Positions 24,635-32,558 of a stretch of DNA of 36,801 bases are shown here, in pieces. This DNA comes from Desulfobaccales bacterium (GTDB taxonomy: Bacteria; Desulfobacterota; Desulfobaccia; Desulfobaccales; 0-14-0-80-60-11), in contig JAUXZG010000143.1 in the NCBI GenBank assembly GCA_030694005.1, positions 1 to 36,801 on the forward strand. The letters are read 5' to 3'. The notes beneath the pieces were generated by a model. That model searched no databases, was not told where the DNA came from, and worked only from the letters and a program-made list of their open reading frames with translations. Position 1 is the stretch's first letter. Every line of letters starts with the position of its first letter. A program made the position numbers and the translations under genes.

Positions 24635-27040
24635 TTGACAGAAACTCTTCCGGCCCGAAGCCCAAGCTCACTTCTCCCGTCCCGCCCTCTGGCCCGGCCG
24701 CTGATCCCGGTAACCCTGGCCCTGATGGGGGGGATAGCCTCTGGAGCCTGGGGGGTGCGCCCGCCGGGAGCCTGGCTCATTGGCGGTCTGCTTTTTCTCT
24801 GGGCCGCCCTAATTTATGTCTGGTGGACCCATCGCCGGGTAAGACTCCTAGCTCTGGGCTTCTTCTATCTCTTGGGGGTGGCGTTTTATCAGCAAGCCTC
24901 GCAGCCCTCTTTTCCCCCGCACCATGTAGTCCATCTCTCCCAAGATGAAGATCTTACCATCCTCGGGCATCTGGACCGTCCCAGCAAGATAGGGCCGGAG
25001 CGGGTCCAGATGTTTCTTAGGGTGGAGGCCTGGCGCAGCCCTCAAGGCTGGAGCGCGGTTACTGGGAAACTACTGGTGTCCGCGCCTTTTCTGGAGCCGC
25101 CGCCGGTGGGCACCGGGGTGGTGCTTAAGGGACGTCTTAGAACCCCCATGGTGCTGAAAAACCCCGGCGCCTTTGACAGGGGCCGTTATTTGGCGGCGGA
25201 CGGCATTTTTCGGGAGGTCAGGCTTAGAGACCGAAACGACCTGGTATTTTTGGCCTCCACCGAGGCCTACCCCCTGGGAGAGAAGCTCAGGGGGGGCATC
25301 CGGCAACTACTTAAAAGTATGCCTCAGGCAGAGCGGGCTATTTATCTGGCCATGCTTTTGGGGGACCAGGGAGAGATCACGCCGGAAATGCGCCAGGCCT
25401 TTGCCCGCACCGGCACCAGCCATCTCCTGGTGATCAACGGCCTGCATCTGAGCATGGCGGCGGCCGTGACCTATTTCCTCAGTTTCTGGGCCTTGCGGCG
25501 CTTTCCCTGGCTGCTCCTCAGGATCAATGTGATCAAGGTGGCCACCCTGTTGGCAGCCGCCACGGTGGTGGCCTATGCCTGGGTGGCCGGGGGGTCCCCT
25601 TCCACCCAACGGGCCGAGATCATGGTCCTGGCCTATCTTTTGCTGGTCTTTTTAGGAAGGCCCCGGGAGGTGTGGAGCGCCCTGGCCCTGGCGGGCCTGG
25701 TCATCCTGACCCTCACTCCTTTGCGCCTGTTTGCCATTTCCTTTCAACTGTCTTTTGTGTCGGTGGCCGCGATCCTCTATTTAGTGCCCCGCTGGGTCAA
25801 GGGGGTGGGTGAGACGCACTCTAAGGGGGAGCCCTCCCCCGGCCTGGGGCTTCGGCTCTGGTCCTGGAACAAGGGGGCCGCGGCGGTCTCTGCGGTAGCC
25901 ACTCTGGCCACCGCGCCCCTGGTGGCCGCCTATTTCCAGGTGGTGTCGCTGATGGGGGTGGTGGTCAACCTGGTGGCCATTCCCCTGGTCCTGGGGTTGG
26001 CCCTGCCCTTGGGAGAAGCTGCGGTTTTGGCCCAGGCCCTGTCCCTCGCTCCCCTGGCCCAGGTGCTCCTGACCCTGGGCAAGTTCCCCTTGTGGTTGGG
26101 TTTTAGTGCCATTGAGTACGCGGCCCGGCTGCCGGGCAGCGCCCTGATCGTGCCTATCCCCACCTGGCTGCAGATCGCCGCCTATTATGTGATCTTGACT
26201 CTCCTGTTTGCGCCCCGGCGCACTTATGTGACCTGGGCCGGGGTCGTCCTGGCCGGGGGGGTGCTGCTGGGGTCGGTGGCCCTGCCCTGGGCTTACCCCC
26301 CCAGGGTCCTGGAGATTACCTGCCTGGATACCTACGGCTCTCTGGACGGGGTGGTGGTTACCCCGGACGGTCGGCGCCTGGCGCTCATGGCGGCGAGGCC
26401 TTCCTGGCCGGGGCGCCAGGCCGGGGGCTTCGGCCCCCTGCCGGCTTATGGTCACTGGCGGCAGTGGCGCCGCCTGGACCAGGTGGCGGCCCTTTCCCTG
26501 AGCGAGGCTAACGCTCCGGAATTGCTGACCTTAAGCCGGCAATTTGTCGTGGGGCAGATCTGGTATGGCCGGCGGGGGCCGGAAGGACCGGCTTACTGGG
26601 ACCTGTGGAACTTCCTGGGGGACCGGGGCCGGGCTCCCCGCTCCCTGGAAAGGGGCCGGCCCCCACCTAACTTAGGGGATGTAGGCTTGAAGTATATCAC
26701 CCTGGGCCAGGGAAAGGGGGTGGCCCTGGAGCTTACTTATCAAGGCGGCCGGGCCTTGATCATCCCGCCGCTGAGGGAGCTTTCCGGGGAAGAGTTGGCG
26801 GTGGCTGACGGGCCTGACTGGGAGGTTTTGGTAATTCCTGGGGACCTCACCGGCCCCCGGGGCCGGGACGGCCTCTTTAGTCTACTTAAGCCCAAAAGAT
26901 TGGTGATTTACGGTGCTTTCCGCCCCAGCGCCTCCCCTGGCGACCTGCCGGTCGGGATTTCCTGCCATCTCACCCGGGACGGGGCGGTGAGCGTCTATCT
27001 TTCCCCTACCGGGGTAACCGTCAAACAATGGCGTCGCTGA
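24635..27040 (+). CDS. comEC: ComEC/Rec2-family DNA uptake channel protein
   Basis: An inner-membrane protein of about 800 residues, expected to pass single-stranded DNA into the cytoplasm during transformation. An N-terminal transmembrane pair and DUF4131-type OB-like region (about 20-190; TILGHLDRPSKIGPERVQ, PVGTGVVLKGRLRTP) precede the Competence domain. That domain has AMLLGDQGEITPEMRQAFAR, GTSHLLVINGLHLSM and GGSPSTQRAEIMVL, with about ten helices. The C-terminal metallo-beta-lactamase-like domain is present in outline (LEITCLDTYGSLDGVVVTPDG), but the segment matching LSHxDxDH reads LSLSEANAPELL, so the metal ligands are lost. The TTG at 24635 has GGGGAG six bases upstream; a TTG at 24608 is the alternative. 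Confidence 0.9.
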   Translation: MTETLPARSPSSLLPSRPLARPLIPVTLALMGGIASGAWGVRPPGAWLIGGLLFLWAALIYVWWTHRRVRLLALGFFYLLGVAFYQQASQPSFPPHHVVHLSQDEDLTILGHLDRPSKIGPERVQMFLRVEAWRSPQGWSAVTGKLLVSAPFLEPPPVGTGVVLKGRLRTPMVLKNPGAFDRGRYLAADGIFREVRLRDRNDLVFLASTEAYPLGEKLRGGIRQLLKSMPQAERAIYLAMLLGDQGEITPEMRQAFARTGTSHLLVINGLHLSMAAAVTYFLSFWALRRFPWLLLRINVIKVATLLAAATVVAYAWVAGGSPSTQRAEIMVLAYLLLVFLGRPREVWSALALAGLVILTLTPLRLFAISFQLSFVSVAAILYLVPRWVKGVGETHSKGEPSPGLGLRLWSWNKGAAAVSAVATLATAPLVAAYFQVVSLMGVVVNLVAIPLVLGLALPLGEAAVLAQALSLAPLAQVLLTLGKFPLWLGFSAIEYAARLPGSALIVPIPTWLQIAAYYVILTLLFAPRRTYVTWAGVVLAGGVLLGSVALPWAYPPRVLEITCLDTYGSLDGVVVTPDGRRLALMAARPSWPGRQAGGFGPLPAYGHWRQWRRLDQVAALSLSEANAPELLTLSRQFVVGQIWYGRRGPEGPAYWDLWNFLGDRGRAPRSLERGRPPPNLGDVGLKYITLGQGKGVALELTYQGGRALIIPPLRELSGEELAVADGPDWEVLVIPGDLTGPRGRDGLFSLLKPKRLVIYGAFRPSASPGDLPVGISCHLTRDGAVSVYLSPTGVTVKQWRR

Positions 27041-27067
27041 GAGGGTGTGGGTAGGAAGGCCGGGCCT

Positions 27068-27267
27068 CTAGTGTTGTGCTTCATAAATAGTATGATATCA
27101 AAATCGAACGAAAACCTAGGCTAAGGATCTTAAAGTCCACCTTTGAAAAAGGGAGATTTAGGGGGATTTTCCGGTAGTTATTATAAAATCCCCCCTACCC
27201 CCCTTTGAAAAAGGGGGGGGAAAAGGCGCAGTTTAAATGTCATAGTAATTATGAAGCGCCACACTAG
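27068..27267. repeat. MITE-like element with CTAGTG/TTCATAA terminal inverted repeats
   Basis: The left end CTAGTGTTGTGCTTCATAAA (continuing TAGTATGATAT) and the reverse complement of the right end CTAGTGTGGCGCTTCATAAT (continuing TACTATGACAT) match at about 26 of 31 positions. Inside, two CCTTTGAAAAAGGG-type palindromes flank GGGGGATTTT/AAAATCCCCC arms, so the whole 200 bp folds into one long hairpin. There is no coding capacity. Confidence 0.65.
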
Positions 27268-27317
27268 ACCACTGGCCCTCCCACTCAAGGAACTTTTAAC
27301 CCTCTGTCAAAGGTGGG

Positions 27318-27482
27318 TCAGCTTTTCCGGGAGGTCTTGGTCATGAAGTGGGTCAATTGCTGCTTAGTTTCTCCGGACTTGCATTTAGGGCAGGTGACCT
27401 TGGCGGTTTCGTATTCCTTAATGCTCAAAATGAGGGTGAATTCCTCCCCGCATTGACCGCACAGGTAAACATAAGTCGGCAT
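27318..27482 (-). CDS. FmdB-type zinc-ribbon protein (54 residues)
   Basis: A very short gene that begins MPTYVYLCGQCGEEFTLIL and continues IKEYETAKVTCPKCKSGETK. Two CxxC pairs (Cys8/Cys11 and Cys31/Cys34) form the single zinc ribbon of FmdB-family putative regulatory proteins, and the MPTYxYxCxxCG start is the family signature. The tail QQLTHFMTKTSRKS is basic and flexible. The ATG at 27482 is preceded by AAGGAGG at six bases, an excellent ribosome-binding site that supports a real gene. The function of the family is not settled. It stands alone on the minus strand between comEC and the Lpt permease; the MITE-like element lies about 50 bases past its stop. Confidence 0.85.
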   Translation of the reverse strand: MPTYVYLCGQCGEEFTLILSIKEYETAKVTCPKCKSGETKQQLTHFMTKTSRKS

Positions 27483-27750
27483 CGTCTCCCTCCTTAGATG
27501 TCGGGTGAAACGTGATCAACTTTTATTATAACAGCGCCCCTAATTTCTTGCAAGGGTGGAGGCAGGACGGGTAGGGGGGTGATAAATCGAGTCTCTGTGG
27601 CCTTGGCTCTACCGCAGCCGCTCGGTTAACCGGAGAGCCGGGGAAACCTTTACGAAAATTGCCCCGGCTCCCTTATAAAAATCTCCGGAGTCTTCTTAAG
27701 AAGAGAGATGGCCCTTTACCTTTGGGGCAATTTTCTGATATATGGCTTAA

Positions 27751-28854
27751 ATGATGGACCCTCCTCAGATATTGCGGGCCCGCATCCTGGAAGGCTATGT
27801 GGCCCGGGAATTTATCAAGCTTCTCAGTCTGAGCCTGGCCGCTTTTGTCTCTCTGTTCATCATTGTCGACTTCTTCGAGAAAATCGACCGTCTCGTCCGG
27901 GCCCAGCTAGGTCTTTGGGACCTGATGCGCTATTTTGTCTTAAAGGTGCCGTTTGCGGTGGGGCAGGTGTTCCCGGCGGCGGTAATGTTGGGGATCATGC
28001 TGACCTTCGGTCTGATGGCCCGGCGTCAGGAAACCATTGCCATCAGAACCTCGGGCTTGGATATTTTGCAATTGACCAGGCCGGCGTTCATCATTGCCGG
28101 GAGCGTGGCCCTAATGCTGCTGGCCCTGAACTTCTACTTAATCCCCTGGAGCCAGGGGAACCTGACGCTTTTCTGGCAGACCCGGGTGGAGAATAAGCCC
28201 CCGCCCAGCCTGCACAATCTGGAGCACTTCTGGTACAAAGGAGACCAGGCCATCTACAACATCGTGCTGTTCAGGAAAGATGTCCAGACCCTGGAAGGAG
28301 TCAGGATTTATCTTTTCGATGGGCAGTTCCGCCTGGTGCAGATCATTGCCGCGGCCCGGGCCCAGTGGCAGGGAAGCCACTGGCGTTTTTATGAAGGCAC
28401 GATTCAAATTTTCGACGCGGCCGGAGCGGTGTCCGGAGAAAAATTTGCGGAGCGGGACATTGTCCTTACTGAACGGCCGGAAAACTTCAAAGACCTGGAA
28501 AAGAAGGTCACGGAGATGGATCAGACCGAACTCTACCGTTATGTCCAGCGTTTGGAACGGGATGGCTATAAATCCACCCCGTATCGGGTGGACCTCTATA
28601 GCCGTTTTTCCCTGTCGCTGACTCCCCTGATTCTGATTATGTTGGGCCTGGCCCTGGCCTTACGGCATGAGCGCATCCATATCGCCGCCATGGTGGCGGC
28701 GGGGCTGGGGCTGATGTTCGCTTACTGGCTCTTTTTCGGTTTTTGCGTATCTTTCGGCCAGGCAGGCCGCTTACCAGTGCTTTTGGCCATCTCTTTCCCC
28801 CACCTGGCCTTTGGGGCAGTGGGCCTCGTGCTGCTGCGCCAGGTTACCAGATAG
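27751..28854 (+). CDS. LptF/LptG-family lipopolysaccharide export permease
   Basis: A 367-residue inner-membrane permease of the YjgP/YjgQ family. With its partner and the LptB ATPase, it extracts lipopolysaccharide from the inner membrane. The N-terminal ILEGYVAREFIKLLSLSLAAFVSLFIIVDFF and FPAAVMLGIMLTFGLMARRQETIAIRTSG (with the family's LMARRQE region) are followed by a periplasmic beta-jellyroll domain (about 140-270; FWYKGDQAIYNI, VRIYLFDGQFRLVQII). Three C-terminal helices come after it (LTPLILIMLGLALALRHERI). The MARRQEx and periplasmic sequence do not clearly separate LptF from LptG. It is alone here; a second family member would be expected elsewhere. No clear ribosome-binding site precedes ATG 27751. 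Confidence 0.9.
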   Translation: MMDPPQILRARILEGYVAREFIKLLSLSLAAFVSLFIIVDFFEKIDRLVRAQLGLWDLMRYFVLKVPFAVGQVFPAAVMLGIMLTFGLMARRQETIAIRTSGLDILQLTRPAFIIAGSVALMLLALNFYLIPWSQGNLTLFWQTRVENKPPPSLHNLEHFWYKGDQAIYNIVLFRKDVQTLEGVRIYLFDGQFRLVQIIAAARAQWQGSHWRFYEGTIQIFDAAGAVSGEKFAERDIVLTERPENFKDLEKKVTEMDQTELYRYVQRLERDGYKSTPYRVDLYSRFSLSLTPLILIMLGLALALRHERIHIAAMVAAGLGLMFAYWLFFGFCVSFGQAGRLPVLLAISFPHLAFGAVGLVLLRQVTR

Positions 28855-28872
28855 CTTAACTTTAAGATTTTT

Positions 28873-28911
28873 GGGGGAGGGCAGGAGCCTTGGGTCCCTG
28901 ATCCTCCCCCC
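28873..28911 (+). terminator. Hairpin after the Lpt permease gene
   Basis: GGGGGAGG and CCTCCCCC pair around a 20-base loop that can partly fold, 18 bases past the stop. There is only a weak T stretch (CTTTAT) after it. Confidence 0.45.
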
Positions 28912-29272
28912 TTTATCCCCCTCCCGGCAGAAGGGTAAAGGTGGTTGACAAAGGCTGTGGGAAATTAGGGGGTTACAAAGTATGCGGCCATCGCCTCAGA
29001 AGACGGGGAAATTTTTTCAGAAAAAGTGAAGCTGAGGATATGAAATATGCAATATTTTTTATTGTCATCCCCAGGGATTTTATGCTATCAAGGGGAAACC
29101 GCAACCCCAGAAAGGTTCACGCCCAGGGATTGACCCTGGCGGCGGGATCGTGGGGGTGGAAATATATCCTTAAAAGGGGGGATGGGCCAAGGGGTACCCA
29201 TTTTCCGGATTTTGGCCATGGCTGTAAGGGACTAATAGTTAACCGCAAAACAGGAGAGAGGGAGAGAAGGTT
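28912..29272. other. Upstream region of the HU gene
   Basis: There is no gene in this stretch. Candidate promoter boxes are TTGACA at 28945-28950 without a well-placed partner, and TTGTCA at 29062-29067 with an extended TGCTATCAA 18 bases on, which would give a leader of about 180 bases before the HU start. Confidence 0.3.
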
Positions 29273-29545
29273 ATGACAAAGGCAGAACTCATTGCAAAAG
29301 TGGCGGGAGAGGCCCAGGTAAAGAAAGTTGATGCGGAAAAAGCCATTAACAGCCTAATTCGAATTGTTTCCAAGACCCTGAAGTCCTCGGGTCGTCTGGC
29401 ACTGGCCGGCTTCGGCACCTTCGTGGTGGCGCAGCGGAAGGCCAGGGAAGGTCGGAACCCCCAGACCGGCAAGCCCATTAAAATCCCAGCCACCAAGGTG
29501 GTGAAGTTTAAGCCGGGCAAACAGTTAAAAGAGTCAGTAAAATAA
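29273..29545 (+). CDS. HU-family DNA-binding protein
   Basis: A 90-residue histone-like protein that bends and compacts DNA as a dimer. MTKAELIAKVAGEAQVKKVDAEKAI is the helical dimerisation part. LALAGFGTFVVAQRKAREGRNPQTGKPI covers the beta-arm with GFGTF and the minor-groove-intercalating RNPQTG, and IPATKVVKFKPGKQLKE is the C-terminal helix region. Length and motifs are canonical; nothing suggests IHF subunit specialisation. AGAAGG lies two to three bases before the ATG, a tight spacing. A strong terminator lies about 245 bases beyond the stop, so the mRNA has a long 3' untranslated region. Confidence 0.95.
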   Translation: MTKAELIAKVAGEAQVKKVDAEKAINSLIRIVSKTLKSSGRLALAGFGTFVVAQRKAREGRNPQTGKPIKIPATKVVKFKPGKQLKESVK

Positions 29546-29790
29546 TCATTTAACGAAAAACACCCAACTCCCTTACTAATAGCGGCTGAAACCCTCAGAA
29601 AAGGAGTTCAAGGGGGAGCCGGAGACCACGGGGCCCCAGCCGGGCCACCTGTTTAATAGGGCCTTGGCCAGCAAAGGCGAAAGGGGAATACTGCTCCCAA
29701 ACAGCCCCTGGAAACCAACAGGGTTTATCGAGAACCGGCAAAAGCTGCCGGTAGGACCGGTAGGAGAGGATTAGTCAGGACTTTAAAGAG
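29546..29790 (+). other. Long 3' region of the HU transcript, possible small RNA
   Basis: There is no reading frame worth calling. The stretch contains several self-complementary parts (GCCGGAGACCACGGGGCCCC with AGCCGGGCC; CCGGCAAAAGCTGCCGG at about 29735-29751) and ends in a strong terminator. No tRNA-Sec features are present, despite the neighbouring selA. Confidence 0.35.
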
Positions 29791-29836
29791 AGAGCCGGGG
29801 GCCTGGTTACCAACCAGCCCCCCCGGCTCTTTTTTT
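29791..29836 (+). terminator. Strong rho-independent terminator
   Basis: AGAGCCGGGGG and CCCCCCGGCTCT form an 11-12 bp stem, capped by an inner CTGGTTACCAACCAG hairpin and followed by seven T residues. It is the clearest intrinsic terminator in the window and ends plus-strand transcription before the convergent selA gene. Confidence 0.85.
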
Positions 29837-29910
29837 AAGCTTGTCTGGTGAGAGGATAGGCCCCGGCCTGTAAGGGCACGGCGGCCATCCCCTTTTAACC
29901 CACTAAAATC

Positions 29911-31335
29911 TTACCCTTCTTCAAATTGCCCCATCACCCCCTGAAGAGCCGTCAGCAAGACCTGCCGGTCTTCCGGCAAGATGGTGCGGAGATCCAGCAG
30001 CACCGCCTCCTGTTCCACCCGGGCGATGACCGGCGGGGTGGCCTGGCGCAGGCGGGCCTCCAGTTGCTGGGGGGCCAGAGGCGGCAGGGACAGGGCCAGG
30101 GCATAACCGGGCAGGGGCAAAAGGGGCAAGGCCCCGCCCCCCACCCGGCCCTCGCTCAAGCGAATTTTTACCTGAAGCCGCGGGCCCCAGCGCCTTTTTA
30201 TGACCCGGGCCAGGGCCCGGGCCTGGCGGGCCAATTCCGGCAGCGGCCGGGTGAGCATCCTCAGAGTGGGGAGGGCGGCCAAGGCCTGGGGCTCCTCCAG
30301 GTAGAGGCGCAGGGTGGCCTCCAGCGCGGCCAGGGTCAGCTTGTCCGGGCGCAAGGCCCGGGTGAGGGGGTTTAGCCTCAGGCGCGCCACCACCTCCCGG
30401 CTGCCTAAGGCCAGGCCGGCCTGGGGGCCGCCCAAAAGCTTGTCGCCGCTAAACAGCACCAAATCCGCGCCGGCCTTGAGCGTCTCCTGGACGGTGGGTT
30501 CTTTTTCCAGGCCGTAGCGGCTCAAGTCAATGAGGCAGCCGCTGCCCAGGTCTTCCACCACCAGCAGGCCGTAGCTGCGCCCCAAAGACACTAAGTCCGG
30601 CAGGGCAACCTCATGCGTGAAGCCCAGGATGCGGAAATTGCTGGGATGGACTTTTAAAAGGATGGCGGTCTCCGTGGTGATAGCCTTTTCGTAATCATGG
30701 AGATAGGTTTTATTGGTGGTGCCCACTTCTTTTAAAATGGCGCCGCTCACGGCCATGATCTCCGGCAGGCGAAAAGACCCCCCGATCTCCACTAACTGCC
30801 CCCGGGAAATGAGCACTTCCTTGCCCTGGGCCAGGGTGTTTAAGGCCAGCATCACCGCGGCGGCGTTGTTGTTTACCACCAGGGCGGCTTCGGCGCCGGT
30901 GAGTTCGGTAAGCAAGCCTTCCAAATGGTCCTGCCGGGAACCCCGCTCGCCCCGGGCCAGGTTGTATTCCAGGTTGTTATAATGGGCGGCTACTTCCCTG
31001 ACTTGCTCCAGGGCCGCCGCGGCCAACGGCGAGCGCCCCAGGTTGGTGTGGATGATGACCCCGGTGGCGTTGATCACCCGGCGCAAAGACGGCCGGGCCG
31101 CGGCCGCCAGGGCCTGCTCCAGTTCCCGCCACAGGGCCTCTTCGTTTAGTCGGGGGGGAAGTTCTTCCGCTGGACAGGCGCCAATCTTGTCCCGATGGGC
31201 CGCCAGGACGCGGCGCACTTGGGCCGCGGCCCAAGGGCGGGGCAGGGAGGCCGTCAAGGGGGCTAGGCGAGAATGCCGCAGCAGTTCATCCACCTGGGGT
31301 AGCTGCCGCAGAAGAGTAGCGCACTTCGGGTCCAT
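29911..31335 (-). CDS. selA: L-seryl-tRNA(Sec) selenium transferase
   Basis: A 474-residue PLP enzyme that converts seryl-tRNA(Sec) to selenocysteinyl-tRNA(Sec) with selenophosphate. The start is ATG at 31335 (MDPKCATLLRQLPQVDELL), chosen because AGGAG lies six bases upstream; the longer frame from 31365 lacks one. INATGVIIHTNLGRSPLA, NLEYNLARGERGSRQDHLE and VVNNNAAAVMLAL are family blocks. FSGDKLLGGPQAG holds the PLP lysine (Lys299 from this start). The N-terminal tRNA-binding region (about 1-90) is present. Its presence implies that the organism makes selenoproteins, but selB, selD and tRNA-Sec are not in this window. Confidence 0.95.
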   Translation of the reverse strand: MDPKCATLLRQLPQVDELLRHSRLAPLTASLPRPWAAAQVRRVLAAHRDKIGACPAEELPPRLNEEALWRELEQALAAAARPSLRRVINATGVIIHTNLGRSPLAAAALEQVREVAAHYNNLEYNLARGERGSRQDHLEGLLTELTGAEAALVVNNNAAAVMLALNTLAQGKEVLISRGQLVEIGGSFRLPEIMAVSGAILKEVGTTNKTYLHDYEKAITTETAILLKVHPSNFRILGFTHEVALPDLVSLGRSYGLLVVEDLGSGCLIDLSRYGLEKEPTVQETLKAGADLVLFSGDKLLGGPQAGLALGSREVVARLRLNPLTRALRPDKLTLAALEATLRLYLEEPQALAALPTLRMLTRPLPELARQARALARVIKRRWGPRLQVKIRLSEGRVGGGALPLLPLPGYALALSLPPLAPQQLEARLRQATPPVIARVEQEAVLLDLRTILPEDRQVLLTALQGVMGQFEEG

Positions 31336-31621
31336 AATCCGCTCCTTTGCCAAGGAATATGCCACCCCGGCGCGGGTCTGTCAAATGAAAGAACGCCGGC
31401 AAACCGGTGGGGAGCGGGACTTGTGCCGCCGGCGCGCCGCTTGAAACCGGTGGCGTTTAAAGGGCAAGCCCCTTGATTTCCGCTTAAAATCGCCAAAGGA
31501 CCACTCCTGAAGCGGAACAACCGAGAAAGCAGGGCAAACACCCAGGACCGCCCCGAAAAAAACACCACGATCCAGACAAGGAATACCTGAGACCTAACAC
31601 TAAAGCATAAGATTTCATAAC

Positions 31622-31740
31622 TAATACCAAGTCGCAATCAAAGGGCAACAATTGTAGGGGCGTGATTTATCACGCCCGCCTTGAGGGCGCAATAAATTGC
31701 GCCCCTACGAAAATACCTTATTGATTGCACCTTGGTATAA
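31622..31740. repeat. MITE-like element with TTATACCAAG terminal inverted repeats
   Basis: The left end TAATACCAAGTCGCAATCAA and the reverse complement of the right end TTATACCAAGGTGCAATCAA match at 17 of 20 positions. Inside are two hairpins, GGGCGTGATTTATCACGCCC and GGGCGCAATAAATTGCGCCC, whose outer GTAGGGGC/GCCCCTAC also pair. The 119-bp element has no coding capacity. Confidence 0.7.
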
Positions 31741-31774
31741 GGAGCCTCTGGCAAAATTACCCGGCCTTTAATTA

Positions 31775-31823
31775 GCCGCAGGCTTCAGCCTGCGCCAGCA
31801 CAGGCTGGAAAGCCTGTGCCACC
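31775..31823. repeat. Double hairpin of the AGGCTxxAGCCT / GGCTGGAAGCC type
   Basis: GCCGCAGGCTTCAGCCTGCG is followed by GCACAGGCTGGAAAGCCTGTG. The second unit, with its trailing GCCACC, recurs in variant form at 32508-32531, 32803-32825 and 35976-35999. Confidence 0.6.
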
Positions 31824-31894
31824 GGATATTTTCGGAGCCACTTGATAAAATCTCAGCCTCAAAGAAATTTGGGCAAAAGGCTATAAGGTAACGT

Positions 31895-32158
31895 TATTAA
31901 GCAGCCCCCCTCACCCCAACCCTCTCCCCCGGCCAGCGGGGAGAGGGGGATAATATATGGATTTCCCAGGGTTAACAACGTTTAAGGGTTAAAAACTTTA
32001 GCGAATTAATCATATGGAGAAATTGGCGAAAAGCGTTACCGAATTTATGAACCGCTTCACTCAGTTATTTTCATTACTTCCTCTCCCCCCGGGGGGGGAG
32101 AGGAGTGAGGTGAGGGGGGTTTTGAAATGGCTTGTAGTCATGGTTATAGAACCGTTCA
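31895..32158. other. Gene-free stretch with two opposed G/C hairpins
   Basis: CTCTCCCCCGGCCAGCGGGGAG at about 31921 and CTCTCCCCCCGGGGGGGGGAG at about 32082 are flanked by CCCCCCTCACC and GGTGAGGGGGG. The block is therefore inverted-repeat-like over about 200 bases. I see no gene in it. Confidence 0.35.
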
Positions 32159-32545
32159 CTAGGGCCGGCTTCCCAGGGCGTGGCGGACTTTTTCCCGGAG
32201 AGAGAGAAGGCGGATGGATTCCTGAAGACAACCCAGGGAGATGTGGAGGGAGTGGAAATCTTCGGCCTTGTGGAAGAGGCGGTCCAGGCGGACTTCCAGG
32301 AGGTCCAATCTGTCCAGAAGGGCCGACAGGTGGGACTGGTCGGCCTGGCGCTGCTCGAGGGCCAGTTGGCGGCGGAGATGTTTGGTGTGGCGGCAGAGGG
32401 CCGAAGGGCTGAGGCCATAGTCGGCGGCCAGGGTGCGCAGCGGCACGCCATTGAGGAGGCCGCGGTCGATCTCCGGGCGGGAGGCGTGGTTACAGACGGA
32501 ACAGCGCACCGGCTGGAAGCCTGTGCCACCAGGATTTTTTCCCAT
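32159..32545 (-). CDS. Small Cys/HTH-like protein with repeat-derived N-terminus
   Basis: A 128-residue protein with no assigned family. The start is ATG at 32545, with AGGAG seven bases upstream; the longer frame from 32602 would run through the terminal repeat of a MITE-like element. CSVCNHASRPEID is a two-cysteine knuckle, followed by LLNGVPLRTLAADYGLSPSA and LCRHTKHLRRQL, which looks like a helix-turn-helix with a recognition helix. The rest is a charged coiled coil (LSALLDRLDLLEVRLDRLF). DNA binding is therefore plausible. Residues 5-12, GGTGFQPV, are encoded by a copy of the dispersed GGCTGGAAGCCTGTGCCACC hairpin repeat, so a repeat has become part of the coding sequence. Confidence 0.65.
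   Translation of the reverse strand: MGKNPGGTGFQPVRCSVCNHASRPEIDRGLLNGVPLRTLAADYGLSPSALCRHTKHLRRQLALEQRQADQSHLSALLDRLDLLEVRLDRLFHKAEDFHSLHISLGCLQESIRLLSLREKVRHALGSRP
32508..32531. repeat. Dispersed GGCTGGAAGCCTGTGCCAC repeat inside a coding region
   Basis: CACCGGCTGGAAGCCTGTGC followed by CACC is the same unit as at 31801-31823 and 35976-35999. On the minus strand it encodes Gly-Gly-Thr-Gly-Phe-Gln-Pro-Val near the start of the small Cys/HTH gene. Confidence 0.6.
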
Positions 32546-32558
32546 AGCGGTACTCCTG

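Noticed and set aside
29546-29790. tRNA-Sec (selC) next to selA
   Set aside because: There is no TTCGA T-loop and no long acceptor/extra-arm pairing in this stretch.
32014-32412. Plus-strand 132-residue frame
   Set aside because: It begins in repeat DNA and overlaps the Cys/HTH gene, which has a good ribosome-binding site; the protein is glycine/proline-rich noise.
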